Assembly (NCBI RefSeq): GCF_014268935.2
Contig: NZ_JABWRJ020000002.1
Location: 310,001-374,000 of the forward strand
From: Pseudomonas peradeniyensis
Lineage (GTDB): Bacteria > Pseudomonadota > Gammaproteobacteria > Pseudomonadales > Pseudomonadaceae
Direction: 5' to 3'
Length of the DNA stretch: 64,000 nucleotides
The notes under the pieces: generated by a model
The model's database searches: none
The model's input: only the letters and a program-made list of their open reading frames with translations
What the model was told of the DNA's origin: nothing
In this document: positions 10,876 to 22,884 of the stretch, in pieces
How the letters are laid out: each line of letters opens with the position of its first letter
How positions within the stretch are numbered: the stretch's first letter is position 1
Position numbers and translations under genes: made by a program

Positions 10876-11484
10876 ATGTCGGGTTCCATCCTCTATATCC
10901 ATGGCTTCAACAGCTCGCCGCTGTCGAAGAAGGCGCGCCAGCTCGAGGCGGTGATGCAGCGGCTCGGCCTGTCCGACCAGTTGCGCGTCCCCGCCCTGCA
11001 TCACCACCCGCGTCAGGCCATCGCCCAGCTGGAGGCCGCCATTGCCGAGCTCGGTGCCCCCTTGCTGGTCGGCAGCTCCCTCGGCGGCTACTATGCCACT
11101 CACCTTGCCGAGCGCCACGGCCTCAAGGCCCTGCTGGTCAACCCGGCGGTCGGCCCGCACCGCCTGTTCGACGGCTACCTCGGCACCCAGCGCAACCTTT
11201 ATACCGATGAGGCCTGGGAGCTGACCCACGACCACGTGGACGCCCTGGCCGAACTGGAAGTGCCGCCGCCGCAGGACGCCGCCCGCTATCAAGTGTGGTT
11301 GCAGACCGCCGATGAAACACTGGACTATCGCCACGCCGAGCGCTATTACCGCGCTTGTGCCCTGCGTATCCAGGCCGGCGGCGACCACAGCTACCAGGGC
11401 TTCGCCGAACAGCTCCCGGCCCTGCTGGCCTTCGCCGGCATTGCCCGCGGGCAGTATGCGGCGCTGGATTTTTCTGTATTTTGA
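10876..11484 (+). CDS. yqiA: YqiA-like alpha/beta hydrolase esterase
   Basis: A 202-residue cytoplasmic alpha/beta hydrolase. The oxyanion region YIHGFNSSP is near residue 8, the nucleophile elbow is GSSLGGYYAT (serine about residue 66), and a late His lies in GGDHSYQGF. E. coli YqiA is an esterase of unknown physiological substrate. ATG 10876 follows a G-rich site and gives the usual N terminus. It is followed by parE after a 33-base gap. Confidence 0.9.
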   Translation: MSGSILYIHGFNSSPLSKKARQLEAVMQRLGLSDQLRVPALHHHPRQAIAQLEAAIAELGAPLLVGSSLGGYYATHLAERHGLKALLVNPAVGPHRLFDGYLGTQRNLYTDEAWELTHDHVDALAELEVPPPQDAARYQVWLQTADETLDYRHAERYYRACALRIQAGGDHSYQGFAEQLPALLAFAGIARGQYAALDFSVF

Positions 11485-11517
11485 CTTTTGCATTCACCAG
11501 ACTGACGACGAGAACCC

Positions 11518-13422
11518 ATGGCCAATCCCAGCGCTAGCGCCTATAACGCAGACGCCATCGAAGTCCTCTCGGGCCTTGACCCGGTCCGCAAGCGGCCGGG
11601 CATGTACACCGACACCAGCCGGCCCAACCACCTGGCCCAGGAAGTCATCGACAACAGCGTCGACGAAGCCCTGGCAGGTCATGCCCGCTCGGTGCAGGTG
11701 ATCCTGCATGCCGACCACTCGCTGGAGGTCAGCGACGATGGCCGCGGCATGCCGGTGGACATCCACCCCGAAGAGGGCGTTTCCGGCGTCGAGCTGATCC
11801 TCACCAAGCTGCACGCCGGCGGCAAGTTCTCCAACAAGAACTACCAATTCTCCGGCGGCCTGCACGGCGTCGGCATCTCGGTGGTCAACGCCCTGTCGAG
11901 CCAGGTGCGGGTGCGCGTGAAACGCGACGGCAACGAATACCAGATGACCTTCGCCGACGGCTTCAAGGCCAGCGAGCTGGAAGTGGTCGGCACCGTCGGC
12001 AAGCGCAACACCGGCACCAGCGTGTACTTCACCCCCGATCCGAAGTACTTCGACTCGCCGAAATTTTCCATCAGCCGCCTCAAGCATGTGCTCAAGGCCA
12101 AGGCCGTGCTGTGCCCGGGGCTGTCCATCAGCTTCGAGGACAAGGGCACCGGCGAGAAGGTCGAGTGGCACTACGAGGACGGCCTGCGTTCCTACCTGGT
12201 CGACTCGGTCAGCGAGTACCTGCGCCTGCCTGACGAGCCATTCTGTGGCAGCCTGGCCGGCAACAAGGAAGCCGTGGACTGGGCCTTGCTGTGGCTGCCC
12301 GAAGGCGGTGACAGCATCCAGGAAAGCTATGTCAACCTGATCCCCACCGCTCAGGGCGGCACCCACGTCAATGGCTTGCGCCAGGGCCTGCTGGACGCCA
12401 TGCGTGAATTCTGCGAGTTCCGCAACCTGTTGCCGCGTGGGGTCAAGCTGGCGCCGGAGGACGTCTGGGAGCGCATCAGCTTCGTGCTGTCGATGAAGAT
12501 GCAGGAGCCGCAGTTCTCCGGGCAGACCAAGGAGCGCCTGTCGTCCCGCGAGGCGGCGGCGTTCGTCTCCGGCGTGGTCAAGGATGCCTTCAGCCTGTGG
12601 CTCAACGCCCACCCCGAGCTGGGCATGCAGCTGGCCGAGCTGGCCATCAGCAACGCCGGCCGTCGTCTGAAGGCGAGCAAGAAGGTCGAGCGCAAGCGCA
12701 TCACCCAGGGCCCGGCGCTGCCCGGCAAGCTGGCCGACTGCGCAGGCCAGGATCCGATGCGCGCCGAGTTGTTCCTGGTCGAGGGTGATTCCGCCGGCGG
12801 TTCGGCCAAGCAGGCGCGGGACAAGGAGTTCCAGGCGATCCTGCCGCTGCGCGGCAAGATCCTCAACACCTGGGAAGTCGATGGCGGCGAAGTCCTGGCC
12901 AGCCAGGAAGTGCACAACATCGCCGTGGCCATCGGTGTCGACCCGGGTGCTACCGACCTCAGCCAACTGCGCTACGGCAAGGTCTGCATCCTCGCCGACG
13001 CCGACTCCGACGGCCTGCACATCGCCACCCTGCTGTGCGCGCTGTTCGTCCAGCACTTCCGTCCGCTGGTCGAGGCCGGGCATGTCTACGTGGCCATGCC
13101 GCCGCTGTACCGCATCGACCTGGGCAAGGAGATCTACTACGCCCTGGACGAAGCCGAGCGCGATGGCATCCTCGACCGGCTGGTCGCCGAGAAGAAGCGC
13201 GGCAAGCCGCAGGTCACCCGATTCAAGGGCCTGGGCGAGATGAACCCGCCGCAGCTGCGCGAGACCACCATGGACCCGAACACCCGGCGCCTGGTCCAGC
13301 TCACGCTGGACGACGTGCAGGGCACCACCGAGATCATGGACATGCTGCTGGCCAAGAAGCGTGCCGGTGACCGCAAGAACTGGCTGGAAACCAAAGGCAA
13401 CCTGGCCGAGGTCCTGGTTTGA
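11518..13422 (+). CDS. parE: DNA topoisomerase IV subunit B
   Basis: ATPase subunit of topoisomerase IV, which decatenates daughter chromosomes. The 634-residue protein has the GHKL ATPase motifs (EVIDNSVDEALAGHA, SDDGRGMPVD, GGLHGVGISVVNALS) and the TOPRIM elements (LVEGDSAGGSAKQARD and DADSDGLHIATLL). The C-terminal QVTRFKGLGEMNPPQL stretch is diagnostic. Two extra genes sit between it and parC, the first overlapping its stop codon. Confidence 0.98.
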   Translation: MANPSASAYNADAIEVLSGLDPVRKRPGMYTDTSRPNHLAQEVIDNSVDEALAGHARSVQVILHADHSLEVSDDGRGMPVDIHPEEGVSGVELILTKLHAGGKFSNKNYQFSGGLHGVGISVVNALSSQVRVRVKRDGNEYQMTFADGFKASELEVVGTVGKRNTGTSVYFTPDPKYFDSPKFSISRLKHVLKAKAVLCPGLSISFEDKGTGEKVEWHYEDGLRSYLVDSVSEYLRLPDEPFCGSLAGNKEAVDWALLWLPEGGDSIQESYVNLIPTAQGGTHVNGLRQGLLDAMREFCEFRNLLPRGVKLAPEDVWERISFVLSMKMQEPQFSGQTKERLSSREAAAFVSGVVKDAFSLWLNAHPELGMQLAELAISNAGRRLKASKKVERKRITQGPALPGKLADCAGQDPMRAELFLVEGDSAGGSAKQARDKEFQAILPLRGKILNTWEVDGGEVLASQEVHNIAVAIGVDPGATDLSQLRYGKVCILADADSDGLHIATLLCALFVQHFRPLVEAGHVYVAMPPLYRIDLGKEIYYALDEAERDGILDRLVAEKKRGKPQVTRFKGLGEMNPPQLRETTMDPNTRRLVQLTLDDVQGTTEIMDMLLAKKRAGDRKNWLETKGNLAEVLV

Positions 13423-14401
13423 TTCGTCCGTTGCTCATGGCCTGCCTGGCGCTGTTCGCCCTGCAGGCCCAGGCCGGCGACTGGCCGCAGCTCAAGCTCA
13501 GCGGCGAGCACGTGGTCGATGGCATGCGCGGCGGCAACCTGTCGGGCCTGGCCTGGTGTCGGGGGGCGTTGTGGGCGGTGTCCGACCGCGATGACGACCG
13601 CATCTACCGCCTGGACCAGGAGGGCGCGGCCTGGCAGGCCCAGCCGCTGACCTTCACCCCGCCGCCGGCCCCCGATACCGGGTTGCCCTGGGGGCTGAAG
13701 TCGCGCAACTGGGCGGCGTCGTATATTCGTGGCGGCGCGCTGGATTTCGAAGGCATCACCTGCGACCAGGCCGGCAACCTGTTCATCGTCAGCGAGGCCC
13801 AGGCCGCCGTGCTGCAACTGCCTGTGGCCGGCGAGCCGGACTGGCTGAGAATCGACCAGGCCATGGTGCGCCAGGCGCGGGCCAGCGGCATGCTGCTGCA
13901 TTTCAACGCCCTGTTCGAAGGGTTGGCGATCAACCCGGCGGGCGATCGCCTGTGGCTGGCCGCCGAGCGCGAGCGGCGCGGGCTGCTCGCCGTGCAGCGC
14001 CAGCAATCGGTATGGACCTGCGGGCGCGGCTGCGTGCTGCTCAGTGAAGCCGGCGTGGAAATGCAGCCTCCGCAATTTCCCGAGGCACGCCCGGTTTCCC
14101 GCGACTTCGCCGACCTGGCCTGGTTCGAGGGCAAGCTGTTCACCCTCGAGCGCAATGCCTACCGTATTTGCCGGCGCGACGCCGACAGTGGCGCCGTGGA
14201 GCGTTGTTGGTCGTTCGCCGCCGATGCCCTGGTGGAATCGCGTCGCTATTCACAGCCCTATGGCCTGGCCGAGGCGCTGGTGATCGACAAGGACGGCGCC
14301 TGGATCGGCGTGGACAACAACGACCGGCCACGGGCGGACGGTGAAACGCGGCCGGTCGTCTGGCGTTTCGGCGCGCCGGCCGGCGGCTGGAGCGCCAAGC
14401 C

Positions 14402-14405
<4 letters not shown>
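13419..14405 (+). CDS. Exported esterase-like phytase-family protein
   Basis: A 328-residue protein with a signal peptide (LLMACLALFALQAQAG) and a beta-propeller-like body of the esterase-like-activity-of-phytase family. Features are LSGLAWCRGALWAVSDRDDD near residue 45 and LDFEGITCDQAGNLFIVSEA near residue 110. The TTG start forms a TTGA overlap with the parE stop, so it is probably translationally coupled. The family is periplasmic and poorly characterised; substrate unknown. Confidence 0.82.
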
Positions 14406-17189
<2,784 letters not shown>

Positions 17190-17364
17190 CTGGACTGACC
17201 GTCTGCTGCGGCGTTTTCGGCGCCGCTTCGGGCGGAAATGCTGGAGTCTGGCGGCTAATTCGCGGATGATAGTGCCCGCGTGGCGCCGGCGTGGCCGAGT
17301 GCCCGAATGAATCTACATGAGTATCACTGCGGTCAGTCTGGAGACGACCGCCTGGATGGGATGA

Positions 17365-18075
17365 ATGAAATTTCTGCGCCTTCCATTTGCGCTGCTGATG
17401 ACTGGCTTGCTGGGCCTGAGCGGATGCAGCATGCATCAGCCGGTCGCCCTGTATCAGCTCGACAGTGGTGAGCCCGGCCAGCCGACCCAGGCGTCGGGCA
17501 TGGCGGTGGTGCTCGGCCCGGTATCGGTGGCCGACTACCTGCAACGCGAGACCTTTCTCCAGCGTCAGGCCGACGGCAGCCTGACGGCGGCCACCGATGG
17601 TCGTTGGGCTGGCAGCCTTTCGTCGGATATCGACCAGTTGCTGGTGCGCCAGCTGGCCTGGCGCCTGGACAGCCAACGCGTGGTGCTGGCGCCGGCGAGT
17701 GCCGGCTTCACGCCGGACGTGCAGGTGTTGCTGTCGATCACCCGCCTGGACTCGGGCAAGAACCAGCCGGCGATCCTGGATGCCCAGTGGCGCGTGCTGG
17801 ACCGCCGGGGCCAGGTGCGTGACAACCGCATCGTCCACCTCGAACAGCCCCATGCGGGCACCGAGTCGGCGCAGGTCCAGGCTCAGGGGCAATTGCTGCA
17901 GAAGCTGGCCGAGCAGCTGAGCACCGCGGTCAAGCCACTGGCCAATCAGCCGGCCATCGCCGAGGAGACGCCACGCAAGCAGGCGGCGCCGGTGCAGGTG
18001 AAGAAAGAGCCGGAGAAGCCGAAGATTCCGATGGCTTCGCCGATTCGTACCGATATGGAAGTGTTCCGCTTCTGA
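17365..18075 (+). CDS. PqiC/YmbA-family lipoprotein
   Basis: A 236-residue lipoprotein with lipobox LGLSGCSM (Cys20) and a PqiC-like (DUF330, ABC-transport auxiliary) domain, visible from YQLDSGEPGQ to the SSDIDQLLVRQLAWRLDSQRVV segment. Relatives bridge membrane lipid-transport systems of the MCE/Pqi type. No pqiA or pqiB is adjacent, so the partner is unknown. The C-terminal 55 residues are a charged, proline- and lysine-rich tail. An intrinsic terminator follows. Confidence 0.75.
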   Translation: MKFLRLPFALLMTGLLGLSGCSMHQPVALYQLDSGEPGQPTQASGMAVVLGPVSVADYLQRETFLQRQADGSLTAATDGRWAGSLSSDIDQLLVRQLAWRLDSQRVVLAPASAGFTPDVQVLLSITRLDSGKNQPAILDAQWRVLDRRGQVRDNRIVHLEQPHAGTESAQVQAQGQLLQKLAEQLSTAVKPLANQPAIAEETPRKQAAPVQVKKEPEKPKIPMASPIRTDMEVFRF

Positions 18076-18086
18076 TATCCGCAGAC

Positions 18087-18119
18087 AAAAAAAGCCCGCA
18101 GCGATGCGGGCTTTTTTGT
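18087..18119 (+). terminator. Intrinsic terminator after PqiC-like gene
   Basis: GCCCGCA-GCGA-TGCGGGC stem followed by TTTTTT, with a matching A-run upstream, so it could work in both directions. Confidence 0.93.
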
Positions 18120-18148
18120 GTCTTTGGTCGGGAGGCTTTATCAGATCT

Positions 18149-18241
18149 GCGTGGGAGCGGGCTTGTCCCGCGATAGGGCTTGCCAGGACAGCAACATTGC
18201 CTGCCCCGACGCTATCGCGGGGCAAGCCCGCTCCCACGCAA
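18149..18241. repeat. REP inverted pair
   Basis: GTGGGAGCGGGCTTG copies at 18149-18181 and 18210-18241 face each other in the gap between the convergent lipoprotein and AhpA-like genes. Confidence 0.9.
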
Positions 18242-18262
18242 ATCCTGGATCAGCAGTCGCGC

Positions 18263-19720
18263 TCAGGCTCGCCGCTCATGCATCCGTGCCAGCTGGCGCT
18301 CCAGCATCGACGGGTAAGGCTCCATCAGGCGTTCGACACAGCACGCGCCCTCCGGGCTTGCTATCGGCCGAATACGCGCACGCTGGCGCACCAGGGCGTC
18401 ATCGCTGATGCGGCGTTCCACCAGCAGCAGGTTGCGGCTGTGCTGCGACAGGGCCAGGGCATCCTGGGCCTGTTCGGTCATCAGCAGGTCGACCTGATCC
18501 ATGCCTTGCAGGTCGTCGGCCAGTACCAGGCCCAGTTGCAGTTGCAGGGTGATGCCGCTGTCGGCCACCTCGATCTGCAGGGCGTGGCCCAGGGCACGCA
18601 GCAGCTCGCCGCAGCAGATGGCGTTGGTCAGGTAGTCCTCGCCGCAATCGCGGCTGTGGAACAACAGCAGGGTGCTGCCGTCGTTCAGGGTGTGGACTTC
18701 CCCTTCGTACAGCGAAGCGGCCTGGTCGAGGCAGTCGCGGTAGCGCTCCAGCAATTCGGTCAGGCGGGTGCGTGGCAGGCGGCGCAGTTGCTCCTGGGAG
18801 CCCAGCTGCACGGCCAGCACGGCGCTGAACTGCGGCTCGTCGGACTCGACGATCACAGGCTTGGCCGGGGCGCTTTGCTCATCCATCAGATCGGCGAAGG
18901 CGTCGTCGTCCTCGTCGTGATCGACAGTCTGCAGCGCCGCTTTCGCCCGTGGGGCGACCTTGGCAGCTGGCGCGTCGTCGAAATCGTCTTCCTCATCTTC
19001 TTCCTCCGGCTCCGGCTCCGGTGGCGGCGGTGGGGCGAGGCGGGCGTGCAACTGACGGGCCAGGTCGCCGATCTCGTCCTGGCGGTCGGTGCCCGGCGTG
19101 TAGGGGTGCGGGTCACGCAACCAGACGCGCAGCTGCAATAGCGGGGTCGAGATGAAACGGCCCAGGCGCAGGCTGAGGGTCAGGGCAAGGGCCAGCAGGA
19201 TCGCGGCGAGGATGCCCATGCTCTGCAGGCTGATCAGCATCGGTTGTTGGAACTGGCTCATGTCCAGGCTGATGCGCAGCTGGCCGGCGGTCACGTCCTG
19301 GAAGGTGATCTTGGTCTGGTAGACCCCTTCGGTTTCGCCCAGCAGGCTGTTGCGCGGGCGCTGGCCGGCCTCGGCGAGGATGCGGTTGTCCACGCTGTAG
19401 ATGGCTGCATGGGCCACCAGCGGGTTCTTCACCAGGTTGCCCAGCAGCACGTTGAGGCTGAGGATGTCGTTGGACACCAGCAGCTCGGTGGCCGAGGTGG
19501 CGGTCTGGGTGGTCAGGCTCTGGCCGACGGCATCGGCCTGCTCGTGCATGGCCTGCTTGAACTGCAGGCCCATCACGCAGGCGTAGATCACCAGGGCCAG
19601 GGCCACCAGGAAGATGTTATGGCTGGCAATGCGCAGGGCCAGTGGGATTCGGCGCTGGCTCAGGGCTCGGTAGATCATCAGGAAGAAGTTGTCGGGTTTT
19701 ACGGGCGTGGGCCGGTTCAC
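18263..19720 (-). CDS. AhpA/YtjB-family membrane protein with HAMP and degenerate cyclase-like domain
   Basis: A 485-residue inner-membrane protein, read from GTG 19720. A membrane helix at about 36-53 and another at 162-184 enclose a periplasmic sensor-like segment of the SMP_2/YtjB type. A HAMP-like linker (DEIGDLARQLHARL) and a very acidic, proline-rich spacer (about 228-290) follow. The cytoplasmic C terminus (about 298-453) resembles a class III nucleotidyl cyclase fold: EGEVHTLNDGSTLLLFHS mirrors the GGxVxKxxGDxxxxxF core. The first metal aspartate seems lost, so activity is doubtful. It is divergent from serB. ATG 19678 is a shorter alternative start. Confidence 0.75.
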   Translation of the reverse strand: MNRPTPVKPDNFFLMIYRALSQRRIPLALRIASHNIFLVALALVIYACVMGLQFKQAMHEQADAVGQSLTTQTATSATELLVSNDILSLNVLLGNLVKNPLVAHAAIYSVDNRILAEAGQRPRNSLLGETEGVYQTKITFQDVTAGQLRISLDMSQFQQPMLISLQSMGILAAILLALALTLSLRLGRFISTPLLQLRVWLRDPHPYTPGTDRQDEIGDLARQLHARLAPPPPPEPEPEEEDEEDDFDDAPAAKVAPRAKAALQTVDHDEDDDAFADLMDEQSAPAKPVIVESDEPQFSAVLAVQLGSQEQLRRLPRTRLTELLERYRDCLDQAASLYEGEVHTLNDGSTLLLFHSRDCGEDYLTNAICCGELLRALGHALQIEVADSGITLQLQLGLVLADDLQGMDQVDLLMTEQAQDALALSQHSRNLLLVERRISDDALVRQRARIRPIASPEGACCVERLMEPYPSMLERQLARMHERRA

Positions 19721-19856
19721 AGAGCTCGGCTCTTTATGGCGAGAAAGTTGCTGCGCAGTATAGCGATACGTGTTTTGTCGGCAAAGTATCGTTGGCGCCC
19801 GATGGTCATGGAAAATCGGTAGAATGCGCATTTTTCATCGAGTTGGAGCCCCGGTC

Positions 19857-21071
19857 TTGCGCGAAATCGTCCTGATCAACATCACTGGTGAAGACCGTCC
19901 GGGTCTCACTGCGGCCATCACCGGCGTCCTGCTCCAGGGCGGTGTGAACATTCTCGACATCGGCCTGGCGGTCATGCACGGCACCCTGTCGTTCGGCATC
20001 CTGGTCGATATCCCCGACAACGAAGTGGCCACCGCGCTGTTGCAGAGCGTGCAGTCCAAGGCTCACGAACTGGACCTGCAGGCCCGCTACACCCCCATTT
20101 CCGAGGCCGACTACCAGCACTGGGCCGACAGCCAGGGCGAGGCGCGCCATATCGTTACCCTGCTCAGCCGCCGGGTGACCCCGCAGCAGTTGCAGCGGGT
20201 CAGCGCGATCATCAGCCAATATGGCCTGACCATCGAGCGCATCGAGCGGCTGTCCGCCCGCGTGGCGCTGGACGCCCCGACCGACAAGGGCAAGTCTGCG
20301 CTGGAAATCTCCGTGCGCGGCGAGGCCAGCGATGTCCAGGCCCTGCGCGGCGATTTCTTTGCGTTGTCCGAAGAACTCAACGTCGATATCGCCTTCCAGC
20401 GCGATGACCTGTTCCGTCGCAACCGCCGCCTGGCGGTGTTCGACATGGACTCGACCCTGATCGAGGCCGAAGTGATCGACGAGTTGGCAAAGGCCGCTGG
20501 CGTCGGCGAGCAGGTGGCGGCGATCACCGAGCGCGCCATGCGTGGCGAGCTGGATTTTCGCGCCAGTTTCAAGGAGCGCATGGCGCTGCTCAAGGGCCTG
20601 GACGTGGGTGTGCTCGACCAGATCGGTGCTTCGCTGCGCCTGACCGAGGGCGCCGAGCACCTGTTCGCCGAGCTCAAACGCCTGGGTTACAAGACCGCGA
20701 TTCTCTCGGGCGGTTTCACCTACTTCGCCAAGCAGGTGCAGGCGCGCCTGGATATCGACTATGTGTTCGCCAATGAACTGGAGGTGGTCGACGGCAAGGT
20801 GACCGGTGTGGCCGTCGAGCCGATCGTCGATGCCCAGCGCAAGGCTGACCTGCTGCAGCAACTGGCCAGCGAGGAGGGCCTGCAGCTCGAGCAGACCATC
20901 GCCGTCGGTGATGGCGCCAACGACCTGCCGATGCTGTCCCTGGCCGGCCTGGGCGTGGCCTTCCGCGCCAAGCCGCTGGTGCGCCAGTCGGCCAAGCAGG
21001 CGATCTCGACGCTGGGCCTGGACGGCGTGCTGTATCTGCTCGGCGTGCGCGATCGCGAAGCGCGCGGTTGA
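19857..21071 (+). CDS. serB: Phosphoserine phosphatase
   Basis: Last step of serine synthesis, dephosphorylating L-phosphoserine. The 404-residue protein has N-terminal ACT-type domains (REIVLINITGEDRPGLTAAI onward) and a HAD phosphatase domain with DMDSTLIEAEVIDELA, the SGGFTYFA serine motif and GDGANDLPML. TTG 19857 has GGAG at 19844-19847 and starts exactly at the ACT domain. An upstream ATG at 19824 would add 11 residues and is also possible. Confidence 0.95.
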   Translation: MREIVLINITGEDRPGLTAAITGVLLQGGVNILDIGLAVMHGTLSFGILVDIPDNEVATALLQSVQSKAHELDLQARYTPISEADYQHWADSQGEARHIVTLLSRRVTPQQLQRVSAIISQYGLTIERIERLSARVALDAPTDKGKSALEISVRGEASDVQALRGDFFALSEELNVDIAFQRDDLFRRNRRLAVFDMDSTLIEAEVIDELAKAAGVGEQVAAITERAMRGELDFRASFKERMALLKGLDVGVLDQIGASLRLTEGAEHLFAELKRLGYKTAILSGGFTYFAKQVQARLDIDYVFANELEVVDGKVTGVAVEPIVDAQRKADLLQQLASEEGLQLEQTIAVGDGANDLPMLSLAGLGVAFRAKPLVRQSAKQAISTLGLDGVLYLLGVRDREARG

Positions 21072-21104
21072 TCTTGAGCCCAGGGGCCGCAAAGCAGCCC
21101 CTAT

Positions 21105-21144
21105 AAAAAAGGCCCTGCATGACATGAATCATGCAGGGCCTTTT
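21105..21144. terminator. Bidirectional terminator between serB and psd
   Basis: AAAAAAGGCCCTGCATGA pairs with TCATGCAGGGCCTTTT around a short loop, with A and T runs on both sides. It serves two convergent genes. A second weaker hairpin, AGGGGCCGC...GCAGCCCCT, lies at 21082-21102. Confidence 0.93.
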
Positions 21145-21157
21145 GCTTACCGGATGC

Positions 21158-22021
21158 TCAGGCCTGGGTCGGCTGTGCCAGCAGCTCACCCATGCGCACC
21201 GCAGAGCCGGCACCCAGGCTCTCGGCCCACTTCACCTGCTCTGGCCCGAACAGCACGATGGCGGTGGAACCCAGCTTGAAGCGACCCAGTTCGGCACCTT
21301 TTTCCAGGTGGATCGGCGCACGGCTGGCTTCGTCGTAGCGGAAGGTCTTCAGCTCGCGCTTCGGTGGCGTGACCAGGCCGGCCCAGACGGTCTCGATCGA
21401 GGCAACGATCATCGCGCCGACCAGCACCACGGCCATCGGCCCACGCTCGGTGTCGAACAGGCAGACCACGCGCTCGTTGCGGGCGAACAGCTCTGGCACG
21501 TTCTCCGCAGTGGTCTGGTTGACCGAGAACAGCCGACCCGGCACATAGACCATCTCGCGCAGGGTACCGGCCAGTGGCATGTGCACGCGGTGGTAGTCCT
21601 TGGGCGACAGGTAGATGGTGGCGAACTCGCCGCCCATGAACGGTGCGGCCAGGGCCGGATCGCCGCCCAGCAGCTCCAGGGCGCTGTAGCCGTGGCCCTT
21701 GGCCTGGAAGATACGGCCGTGCTCGATCGGGCCGAGCTGACTGACCGCGCCGTCGGCCGGGCAGAGAATTGCGCCGGGGCTCTCGTCCAGCGGGCGGGCT
21801 CCCGGCTTGAGGGCGCGGGTGAAGAAGGCGTTGAAGTGCTCGTAGGCGCTGAGGTCTTCGACCAGTGCCTCGGACATGTTCACCTGGTAGCGCTTGGCGA
21901 ACCAGGCGGTGAAGGCGTTCTTGAACCAGCGTGCGCGGCACTCGGCGACGCAGCCGGCCAGCCGCGACAGCAGGTGGTGCGGCAGCAGGTACTGGCTGAT
22001 GATGAACAAGCGGGATTTCAT
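21158..22021 (-). CDS. psd: Phosphatidylserine decarboxylase proenzyme
   Basis: Makes phosphatidylethanolamine at the inner membrane. The 287-residue proenzyme has the self-cleavage LGST motif ([13 protein letters not shown]), where the serine becomes the pyruvoyl group of the small subunit. The catalytic His is in [13 protein letters not shown]. It follows the rhodanese gene after 9 bases, suggesting co-transcription. Confidence 0.97.
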   Translation of the reverse strand: MKSRLFIISQYLLPHHLLSRLAGCVAECRARWFKNAFTAWFAKRYQVNMSEALVEDLSAYEHFNAFFTRALKPGARPLDESPGAILCPADGAVSQLGPIEHGRIFQAKGHGYSALELLGGDPALAAPFMGGEFATIYLSPKDYHRVHMPLAGTLREMVYVPGRLFSVNQTTAENVPELFARNERVVCLFDTERGPMAVVLVGAMIVASIETVWAGLVTPPKRELKTFRYDEASRAPIHLEKGAELGRFKLGSTAIVLFGPEQVKWAESLGAGSAVRMGELLAQPTQA

Positions 22022-22030
22022 TGAGCGTCC

Positions 22031-22840
22031 TTAAACTTCGACGGGCGTGTCGGGGTGGTTGCCCCATTCGCCCCAGGAACCGGCATAGCCCTTCACCCGT
22101 GGATAGCCGAGGGCCTTGGCCACGAGGTAGGTGAAGCCGGAGCGGTGGTGGGTCTGGCAGTGGGTGATCACTTCCTTGTCGGGAGTGATGCCCAGGTTTT
22201 GCAGGACTTCGGCGATGTCCTTGCGGATGCGCAGGTGATTATTGAGGTCCATGCCGGCGGTCCACTCGAAGTTGATCGCGCCGGGAATGTGGCCGCCCTT
22301 GGCCGCCAGCACCTTCTCGCCGCTGTATTCCAGCGGCCCGCGGGCGTCCCAGATGACCAGGTCGGCGGCGCCCAGGCGGCTCTGCAGGTACTCGCGGGTG
22401 GCGGTGGGTTCGCCATGCAGGTGCAGGTTCACCGGGCCGCCGGCAACTTCAGGCGTGTCGGTGGACAGCTTGTCCGCCGGCCAGGCCTGGATGCCGCCGT
22501 TCAGGTAGTGGTAACCCTTGTGGCCGATCACGTCGAGCAACCAGATGAAGCGCCCGGCCCAGCCGCCACCCTCGTCGTCGTAGACCACGTAGACCGCATC
22601 GTCGCGGTGGCCGAGTTCACCGAACAGTTTCTCCAGGTCGGCCCGGGCCGGCAGCAGGCCGGGGGCCGGGGGCTGGCCCAGCTGGGTGCGTTTCGGGTCG
22701 ACGAAGCGGGCTCCGGGGATGTGCCCGCTGCCATAGCGGTTGGCGCTGGTCAGGTCGACCAGGATCAGCCGTGGCGAATCCAGGCGCGGCAGCAGGTCCT
22801 CGGCTTCGATCACCAGGGGCAGGCCGGAAAAGTCAGTCAT
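22031..22840 (-). CDS. rhdA: Thiosulfate sulfurtransferase (rhodanese) RhdA
   Basis: A two-domain rhodanese of 269 residues that transfers sulfane sulfur, classically from thiosulfate to cyanide. The active-site loop is THCQTHHRSGFTY, the CQTHHR form known from Azotobacter vinelandii RhdA. This lacks the extra positive residues of the usual CRxGxR/T loop and points to a different natural acceptor. ATG 22840 gives the normal N terminus. It lies between an HDOD gene and psd in one direction. Confidence 0.95.
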   Translation of the reverse strand: MTDFSGLPLVIEAEDLLPRLDSPRLILVDLTSANRYGSGHIPGARFVDPKRTQLGQPPAPGLLPARADLEKLFGELGHRDDAVYVVYDDEGGGWAGRFIWLLDVIGHKGYHYLNGGIQAWPADKLSTDTPEVAGGPVNLHLHGEPTATREYLQSRLGAADLVIWDARGPLEYSGEKVLAAKGGHIPGAINFEWTAGMDLNNHLRIRKDIAEVLQNLGITPDKEVITHCQTHHRSGFTYLVAKALGYPRVKGYAGSWGEWGNHPDTPVEV

Positions 22841-22884
22841 CCACGTTCTCCAGGGTGGAAAGAGGGGCGATTGTAGCGCAAGGG

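Noticed and set aside
17205..17226. Hairpin after parC as terminator
   Set aside because: GCGGCG/CGCCGC is present but with no U-run and an imperfect stem; too weak to call.
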